A DNA stretch of 13,781 bases from Cephalothrix simula (Eukaryota; Nemertea; Palaeonemertea; Archinemertea; Cephalotrichidae). Below the pieces are notes generated by a model. The model saw only the letters and a list, made by a program, of their open reading frames with translations. It was not told the DNA's origin and made no database searches. The DNA lies in the NCBI GenBank assembly GCA_035591015.1, contig JAXIUW010104449.1, forward strand, positions 1 through 13,781, written 5' to 3'. Of the stretch, positions 7,632-13,781 are shown piece after piece (positions within the stretch are counted from its first letter, which is position 1; the number at the start of each line of letters is the position of its first letter). The position numbers were made by a program, and so were the translations under genes.

Positions 7632-8267
7632 CAGGTCGAGTCCAATGCTCATAACTAGCGGCTATCGCTATTTCTATGGACTGTCTTTATATTTTTTGTG
7701 AGCCGAGCACGTGCTATCGCTAAATATAAGGACAGTCGCTAGAAATAAAGACATTTAAATCCTCCCGATCCCGTTCTGATTTTCTTATTTTTTATGAATA
7801 CAGAATAAACCTGATTACACAAAACAGATATTTTTTATCATTTGAGATATTATTCATGATAATTTGTTACTTATTTATTCTCAAATTTGCATTTTTTTTT
7901 GCTTTTCTTCTTTTCCTGGGAGATACAATTGCTCATTGGTTTTGCAGTAAAGGCTTATAATTTTCTCTGCACATTTCAAATTCTATGGTGCAATTAGTTC
8001 ACAATTTGAAATATTCTTTGGGAAATCGTTATGAGATTGAAACCGAAAGTAAAAGAAAACCCCATGTTCACGGAAATTGGGCTTGTTAAAGTCATTTCTG
8101 CATTCAAATGTCAAATATTAGAGTGTTTTACCTCTCTGAGGACCTCTAAGGATCAACCGCTGATTCGTTTGGTCAGTTAATTGAATCTCTGTGTCCGCCA
8201 TTACTCGTTAAAAACTTCTACTAATTTTAGCGATAGTCGGTAGTTATGAGCATTCGACTCGACCTGG
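7632..8267. mobile_element. Non-autonomous inverted-repeat element (MITE) flanked by TTAA
   Basis: The left end 7632-7670 (CAGGTCGAGTC...CTATCGCTA) and the reverse complement of 8228-8267 match at all but three positions plus a one-base indel. TTAA lies directly outside both ends (7628-7631 and 8268-8271), the target duplication typical of piggyBac-type elements. The element is 636 bp and has no transposase frame, so it depended on a transposase encoded elsewhere. Just inside the left end is a second foldback: 7669-7694 pairs with 7722-7747 with three mismatches in 26. The word GCTATCGCTA is repeated directly at 7661 and 7713. The divergence of the ends implies an old insertion. Assignment to the piggyBac group rests only on TTAA; other superfamilies can show TA-rich targets. 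Confidence 0.8.
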
Positions 8268-10064
8268 TTAATCTCATATCGTTATCACTTATTTATAGAG
8301 AATCTCAGAAATAATCATTTTCTCTCTCACTTTATTCTCTTTTTAGTAGGTCATTTTTTTCTCATTTTGACTTGACCTCAACCTTTGATCTGATTTTTTA
8401 ATATCATTAAAAATTAGTATTGTTATAATGTGCTAAATATTTAACCATACTGATATTAATATCGTGGCCGCCATCTTGAATGTGTTGGTCTAGAAATTGT
8501 TTTGTATATGGGATTGAGATTATTATTAATATTTTTAACCTAAAGAGTACATTTTTTCGATAATTCTATTGTATATTTAGTTTATCATTATTAATTAATT
8601 AAAGTTAATAATTATTGTCTTCCAAGCAAAATGCTGGGAAAAATTTGCATGCGTATTCAGAATGATTATTGGTTATTATTAATGACTTAGAAAGTGTTAT
8701 AACTGTTGATTTTTAGTAGTTAAAACCCATATTTATAATGATTGCAAAATGCTGCAATGGTCTGTTAATGGACAAAAAACTGTTTGTTTGTTTGATTTGT
8801 TTGAGTTTATAAATGAATTTAAATGACCAGCATAACGTTCAAGTGCCTTAAGATTCTCATAAAGAAGCAAATGGTCTAAATAACCCTATTTTTATAATCC
8901 GGAAGTGTGGTTATGTTATATTTTTGCATTTCAGCCTATTATAATACATATCGGGAGCCTAACCAACCCGTAGATTAGAGTTGATTGTTTCCTAAAATAA
9001 TCTTAATTGACCTTGATTAAAATAATCATTTTTGATTATAATTAATTTTTAATTTTCCCAACGATTTAATGAACTTTGTTGTTCGATGATTGTTAAAATT
9101 CCATTGGAACAAAACCTGCATGAACTTAAGTTTTTTTAACAGTATAAAAAATAAAAGTAAGTAATTCTTGTATATTTCTGCATATTGTGATGATTGTATC
9201 AAAAGCTTTGATTATATCATGGAAACAATCAACTTATATATTTGCCACTAATCATCTCACTGATTTGACAAAAAATGCAGTTAGAAAATAACAGCTTTGA
9301 CTGTCTACAGCTACGTAAACTAAGAGCCAAGTATTTCTTATTCAAGACAAGCATGATAACGCATTTTCCGGCGTAAATTAGGTGCTAATATATTTTGTAC
9401 TGATAACTTTATATGTTCTAGGTCCTTTATATCGATAAAAGCATGTACTGTGTTACTTTTTAATCTCAGAACTTCTACAAGTAGGTGGGAAAACTGATAT
9501 TTAATTCCCATGGTATTTCACTGTCTCCATGTGTCGCGCAATCAGAGTCTTGAAATGTGATATTTTCATTGCATGCGCTTTTTTACGTCTTGCATTACTT
9601 TGATATTTAGCTGAACAAACTTTAAACGAACAAAAAGTATTAAATGATCAAAGCAAAACGAGATATAATCAAACTTATGTTTTTTACTTTTTAAAGTCTT
9701 GAATAATTAGATAATTGGCTCTTAATGAAAACAGAAGCTGTCTAACAACAGACTAAATTTAATAATTTGCAGATTGGACTGTTTATATAGTTATAACTTT
9801 TGTGATTTGATAACTTTTTTCTCAATAAAACCTTTCCGAATATAGCTTGCTTACATTGAATCAATTCACTGACTAACCAAAAGGCTTTACTGTATATAAC
9901 TTTGATTTGGTCTCGGGTCTGCATGGATGATAATCATTACTCACACCAGGTGTCTCCTCAAATCAGTACTAAAAACTTAACTTCATATAACTCCGGAAAT
10001 TTTTGTCTTAATCTGTCTTTAATAGCACGTGTGTTGTTTAACAGCCGTACTACTTTTTTTCCAG
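8268..10064. other. AT-rich DNA with no confirmed gene
   Basis: No gene is recognised on either strand, apart from the weak candidate tail exon at 8935. A word matching the YY1/Pho consensus (GCCGCCATCTTG on the + strand) is at 8467-8478. A small hairpin lies around 9190-9220, and TTTG-rich runs near 8780-8805. ACTAAC/T words occur singly, for example near 9246 and 9870. AATAAA at 9824-9829 is one of several chance-level poly(A) signals. Confidence 0.5.
8935..8978 (+). CDS. Weak candidate alternative tail exon
   Basis: After the acceptor-like TTTTTGCATTTCAG (AG at 8933-8934), the phase used by the two recognised tails gives AYYNTYREPNQPVD and a TAG stop at 8976-8978. The composition is less AT-driven than random frames here, but I recognise no homologue and the frame is only 14 codons. 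A chance acceptor is quite likely. Confidence 0.15.
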
Positions 10065-10138
10065 GTCGCGGAGCGCGAACTATTTTCGTCCCGCTTGTAG
10101 ATATTAGCATCCGTGTTGTAACATTAACAGATTTTTAA
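10065..10138 (+). CDS. Candidate third alternative tail exon
   Basis: The acceptor-like CTACTTTTTTTCCAG (AG at 10063-10064) is followed by GT, which would rebuild the shared glycine codon with the donor at 3578. The frame then runs 23 residues (RGARTIFVPLVDISIRV..., ending TDF) to TAA at 10136-10138. The first 35 bases are much richer in CG than their surroundings. There is only a faint resemblance to the QKI-7 tail (VPLVDIS against MPVMPDIS), not enough to call homology. The last residues and the stop are encoded inside the first unit of a minisatellite, so the end of this exon has been shaped by repeat expansion or the exon is not real. It could also be an unrelated chance acceptor. Confidence 0.3.
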
Positions 10139-10286
10139 CAGACAATATACGGACACATTAACAGATTTTTTTAACAGACAATATACGGACACATAACAGA
10201 TTTTTAACAGACAATATACGGACACATTAACAGATTTTTAACAGACAACGTACGGACACAACAGATTTTTAACAGACAAAAGACAC
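10121..10286. repeat. Minisatellite, about 34-bp unit, nearly five copies
   Basis: Units start at 10121, 10155, 10191, 10224 and 10258. The consensus reads ACATTAACAGATTTTTAACA, then GACAATATACGGAC. Unit lengths are 34, 36, 33 and 34 bp, and the fifth copy is degenerate. The differences are changes in the T run, loss of one or two bases in ACATTAAC and a few substitutions. Most units hold two TAAC words, the half-site of QKI targets, and a full ACTAAC follows at 10293-10298. It may be a chance satellite or an RNA-binding array if transcribed. Confidence 0.9.
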
Positions 10287-10912
10287 CGATGGACTAACAC
10301 ATATACATAAACACCATAATTGCACAGTAATGGCTTATATAATTATGCATCTTGTCCTTGAAATATAATGATGATACCCATTACAAGCATGAGGTAGTTG
10401 TTATTTACTCTCATTTATGGTGACATCTGCCCCAATTGTACATGTATTTTCTTCTCAAAATGCCAGTGTTTCGGCCAGCATTTTTTCAACATTTTCGGGG
10501 CTCTGTAGTCGAATGCACATGCAGTTCAACCACTTTGGGAACCTGCCTAATAAATGAGGTCATAAATCTTTTTGGATAAATAAATTTTCAATTTTTGATG
10601 GGTTTTCGTCTGAATCCCATTTTGTCAAAATGTAACTTCAAATTTGAAAACTGAAGACGGAAGTAGGTAGTAAAAATATTTTTAAAAAAATTAAATTTTT
10701 CTTAAACCTTTTTTTAATAAATCTCGTAGACCTAGGCATTTATATCAGTCGCATGTAGGCATCAACTTATTAAGTTCTCTTTATCATAGTTCATGTTTTT
10801 GTTTCATATTGGTCAAAATAAATCACGTGTCTTATATTAAAGGACAGTAAAGGTCACAAATGAAAAATTCCAATTTTCTATTGGATAATTGAACGGGATG
10901 CAATATAACTTT

Positions 10913-10964
10913 GTTGCATGAAATGAAGCTAAATTGCATTACATTTAGCTAAATTGCATGCAAC
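10913..10964. repeat. Mixed direct and inverted repeat
   Basis: AGCTAAATTGCAT occurs twice with a 20-bp period (10927-10939 and 10947-10959). It is framed by GTTGCATG at 10913-10920 and its reverse complement CATGCAAC at 10957-10964. This is probably a local duplication within a small foldback. Confidence 0.5.
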
Positions 10965-11244
10965 GAATTGATTATTTTTATTTATTTTTCAAAATAAAAT
11001 TTTGAAAATTCTGAAATCAGATAACCTTTATTTTTAGTCTTATTTATACAATTAATGGTTACCCAAAACTTAATAATACATCTAGTATTTTTGACATAAT
11101 TTCAAGCTAATATACAATCTTTGATTAGTATATTTCGTCATTGGATTGGAAAGGCTTCGTTTTTATGACGTAAATAGTCCGAATGAATTTTTGTTAAGCT
11201 ATATTTTATTCTAAAAATAACATTATAGACTTTTGAAAAAAAAA

Positions 11245-11305
11245 GTTCAAGATAATTGAGAATAGTTCAAGAGATTTGAGAATATGTTCAAGAGAATTGA
11301 AAAGC
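11245..11305. repeat. Tandem repeat, 20-21-bp unit, three copies
   Basis: GTTCAAGAnAnTTGAGAATA-like units start at 11245, 11265 and 11286. The third is partly diverged. It is AT-rich with no sign of function. Confidence 0.65.
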
Positions 11306-11441
11306 CTTTCTAACGATTGTTCGTGCCTACATGAGACGTTAAATACTCAGTTACGAGCGTTATTTTGTTCAAGAAAAAAAAGAGAAATACATTCACAAGT
11401 TGCTGATTTTGATATTATTCTACCCGGTGTGACTGAAGTAC

Positions 11442-11523
11442 TAGGTGACCGGCTTGCATACAAAATATACATATGTGGTCATATATACTTATCCAACGAT
11501 ATTTATCCTGCCCCGGTCACCTA
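11442..11523. repeat. 11-bp inverted repeat beside diverged direct repeats
   Basis: TAGGTGACCGG at 11442-11452 and CCGGTCACCTA at 11513-11523 are perfect reverse complements and are G+C-rich for this window. A TACAAAAT...GTGGTCAyAT segment inside the loop recurs outside it, at about 11457 and 11547. It may be a remnant of a small mobile element. Confidence 0.5.
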
Positions 11524-12686
11524 ACACTTGCTTCTTTCGTGTTGCCTATACAAAATCTATCGAGTGGTCACATCGTCATTTTACACCGGTTTCAAATTGG
11601 GCATAGACCTTAATTGATATTGTTGTATTTCATTTACGTCGAATAGGCAGATCTACATTAACGAATTTAACGAGGCACAACCGCCTTGAGAACAAGAAAT
11701 AAGGCCTTTTAATATATTATATAACTTTTCGTGCAGTACGACCAGTTATTTGACTATGCCCCTCGTATAGTAACTCCCCAACTTACGCGCCCCCGTCCCT
11801 TAACTGCCTCTCATTGTACTAAAAAAATTTTGATGACATTAATCTGGACTGGGTCGAGAGCTCCCAACGACCTGACCGTACAAAGCTTGTTACCCATTGA
11901 CCTGTAACATATAAACTAACTTTTTAACAGTAACATGTGGAGATGGTAACAGAAATACTTACATCAACTTAAGACGCCATTTTGCTTCTTTTTGACCAAT
12001 CGGAAGACGTTATTTTTATTCAGCCAATCATCGATCGACAACGTTGTTAAACTTCAGCCAAAGTTGTTTTGAGATTTTAAAATATGAATTCTCAAAGTTA
12101 TTTCAGATACGTTTATTTTGACCATTTAATGCCAAAATATAGTTTATGTCCCAGTCTATAAATACTCAGGATTGTATATACTTTTTAAATTATTTATTAA
12201 TATATTAATATTAATACTATACTAATGAGCTTATAAATCGTTATTAATTGCTCAAAACATAGTTTAAGAATTCTCATCTTTGTTATTTTTATAGATAATA
12301 TTGGGGGTGTATATTAATTGCCTCTTCCTTAGATTCTGGCTTATTAAAAAAGTATTTTATTAAAAATATCTAACCTAAAAAATTTATCAGTATTCTTTTT
12401 TCAGTCGGGGGTCAATATTTTTGTGTTTAATACTATTTTTAACCCTTAGATACTTTATAACCCGCTTTGATCCGCGTATGGTGCTTAGATATAAAATATT
12501 AAAAAGTTTTTATTTTCCGTCCTCTTAATTTAGAATCTCATTTTTAACTTATTAGACAGAATATATGAGCATAATCTATTAATTTATAGCCTTTATTTAA
12601 TAATTTATTTTAAATTATTAGCCATTCTGTGATGGTTGATTGTTAATTTATGCAATTGTTTTTATTTTAATGCAGAGTGTAACTTT

Positions 12687-12711
12687 GCACATCGTGCGAC
12701 TTAGCACATCG
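12687..12711. repeat. 17-bp tandem duplication
   Basis: GCACATCG at 12687-12694 recurs at 12704-12711, and the flanking bases also match (CTTTGCACATCG and CTTAGCACATCG). It is a short local duplication. Confidence 0.4.
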
Positions 12712-13280
12712 CATTTTAGCGTCGCTGCTTATTTTTTACTCCGGCTCAGTGCACAAAGCTGTAAATAACTAAGCCAAAATTTTTCACACAGTATATATGC
12801 GAATAGCGTCCACTGATAATGAAAAATTATGGGTCCTTCTAAATTTTATCCGCCCAAGCCCGCATTTTACTATTTTAGGCGCATCCTAATTCGCGATCTT
12901 TTATAAAAAAAGATTTTAAAATGGATGGGTTTTTTTCTGTGGAGGACCCGATTGAGCGAATGCATGTGTTATTTGGGAATTCTTTTCCCAATTGTGTGTG
13001 AATTGAGGATCCATTAAAAATAATTATTCTGAAACTTTGTCCATCTTCTTTTCTTGTTTTTATGGATCAGGGTATTGTATTTATGCATTAAATTAGTGAT
13101 TTTTAATTTGAGGCCGTACAGGTTTTGAGTGTGAGTAATTTGATTATCATTTGACAAAATGACTTGCTTCTACATACACCATAGATTTACGGATACGTAA
13201 AGAGGCTCGCCCCAGCTTTTTATAAAAAGAGTAGAGGGTTATGAAATTCCAATTTTTCCTTTTATGTACATTTTGTGTTC

Positions 13281-13632
13281 AGGGGATGCATAGGTGAATT
13301 TTTGTCCCAAAACAAAAGGTTATTGGAAATATTTACAGAAGAAATTTTAAATCCTAGATATTCTATACATGTCAAGGAAGAATAACTATAAGAGTTTTTT
13401 CTCAAAATTTATTCAGGAAAGTTGATTTTGAAAAACTAGGTCAAAAGTGGCATGTTAGACCTAATTTTTTAAAATCAACATTCCTGACTAAATTCGGTGA
13501 AAAACTCTTATAGCCTAGTTTTTCCTTAATATGTATAGACTATCTAGAATGTAAAATTTCTTTTGTAAATGTTTCCAATAAGCTCAAATCATGCCACTTA
13601 GTTTTGGGGCAAAATTCACCTATACACCCCCT
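13281..13632. mobile_element. Long foldback (palindromic) element, about 350 bp
   Basis: The left arm 13281-13442 and the right arm 13458-13632 are reverse complements over their whole length, with scattered mismatches (roughly 85 percent identity by eye). The loop is only about 15 bases. The right arm has about 13 extra bases containing the reverse complement of AGTGGCATG, a word also found in the loop. There is no coding content. The structure is that of a foldback MITE. A transcript would form a near-perfect long hairpin. I could not find a convincing target-site duplication. Confidence 0.85.
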
Positions 13633-13781
13633 TAATTAATACAAACCATTGCGTATTACTACTACATGTATATTTATTGTTGTAAGGGTATTATCAAGGC
13701 TAATATCTATCAATGTCTGTCATTCGAGTGCAACACAATTCTAGTTAGTACAATGATTATACATAAAGATTATAATTTTCA
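13633..13781. other. Short AT-rich right edge
   Basis: I see nothing in this stretch beyond AT-rich sequence with an ACATGTATAT word. No exon or element is visible. Confidence 0.4.

Larger units (their letters stand above)
10287..13280. other. AT-rich DNA with minor repeats, no gene recognised
   Basis: No credible exon is seen on either strand. The frame at 11276-11524 is a chance frame that crosses a tandem repeat and an inverted repeat. Small structures are listed separately at 10913-10964, 11245-11305, 11442-11523 and 12687-12711. An acceptor-like TATTCTTTTTTCAG near 12404 and another ending GCAG at 12675 open only 8- and 9-codon frames. Around 12832-12955 there is a loose inverted repeat (GGGTCCT...CATTTTA against TAAAATGG...AGGACCC). 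Confidence 0.5.

Noticed and set aside
11276-11524. Plus-strand open frame of 82 codons
   Set aside because: It spans the last unit of a tandem repeat and an inverted repeat, and the Cys/Arg-rich start is not recognisable.
12391-12430. TATTCTTTTTTCAG acceptor with a frame of eight codons
   Set aside because: The tract looks good but the frame stops almost at once and shows no STAR-tail feature.
12676-12705. Acceptor-like GCAG followed by a nine-codon frame (ECNFAHRAT)
   Set aside because: The frame is very short, there is no homologue, and it overlaps a 17-bp tandem duplication. Chance is the simplest explanation.

Overview
The window looks like a piece of an animal nuclear genome, probably an invertebrate. 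It is strongly AT-rich and almost free of long open frames. It has long introns with eukaryotic splice signals, foldback and TTAA-flanked mobile elements, and minisatellite DNA. Two 'CGCGAA...GTACCCACGAA' repeat copies near the left edge and scattered ACATGTA-rich tracts remind me of bivalve molluscs. That assignment is an impression from memory and was not tested.

The only gene I can support is the 3' end of a STAR-family RNA-binding protein gene of the Quaking / Held-Out-Wings (QKI/HOW) type, on the + strand. Its QUA1, KH and QUA2 exons must lie left of the window. One coding exon (3264-3578) carries the Pro/Ala/Tyr-rich region that follows QUA2 in QKI, and it ends one base into a glycine codon at a good 5' splice site. 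Short terminal coding exons in the matching phase lie downstream. The exon at 5015-5085 encodes a basic tail with REHPYQR, the STAR nuclear localisation signal that defines QKI-5. The exon at 6701-6801 ends in MAYLTNG-stop, close to the QKI-6 ending MAFPTKG-stop. If the donor is not used, translation runs on to a 22-residue alternative ending (stop at 3644-3646). Two further phase-compatible candidate tails (8935-8978 and 10065-10138) are weaker. The window therefore appears to hold the alternative 3' end switch of a QKI/HOW gene, split over several kilobases and too short per exon to show as ordinary ORFs.

ACUAAY sites, the QKI core target, sit at the likely branch point of the second tail exon, inside that exon, across its stop region and just downstream. 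The first tail exon has a near-match (TACTAAAC) at its branch point. This suggests that the protein controls which of its own tails is made.

Layout: 1-3263 intron with small repeats; 3264-3646 shared coding exon plus read-through tail; 3647-5014 intron or read-through 3' UTR; 5015-5092 nuclear-tail exon; 5093-6700 3' UTR or intron with poly(A) signals; 6701 onward second tail exon and 3' UTR; 7632-8267 TTAA-flanked inverted-repeat element; 8268-13280 AT-rich DNA with candidate tails, a 34-bp minisatellite and minor repeats; 13281-13632 a long foldback element.
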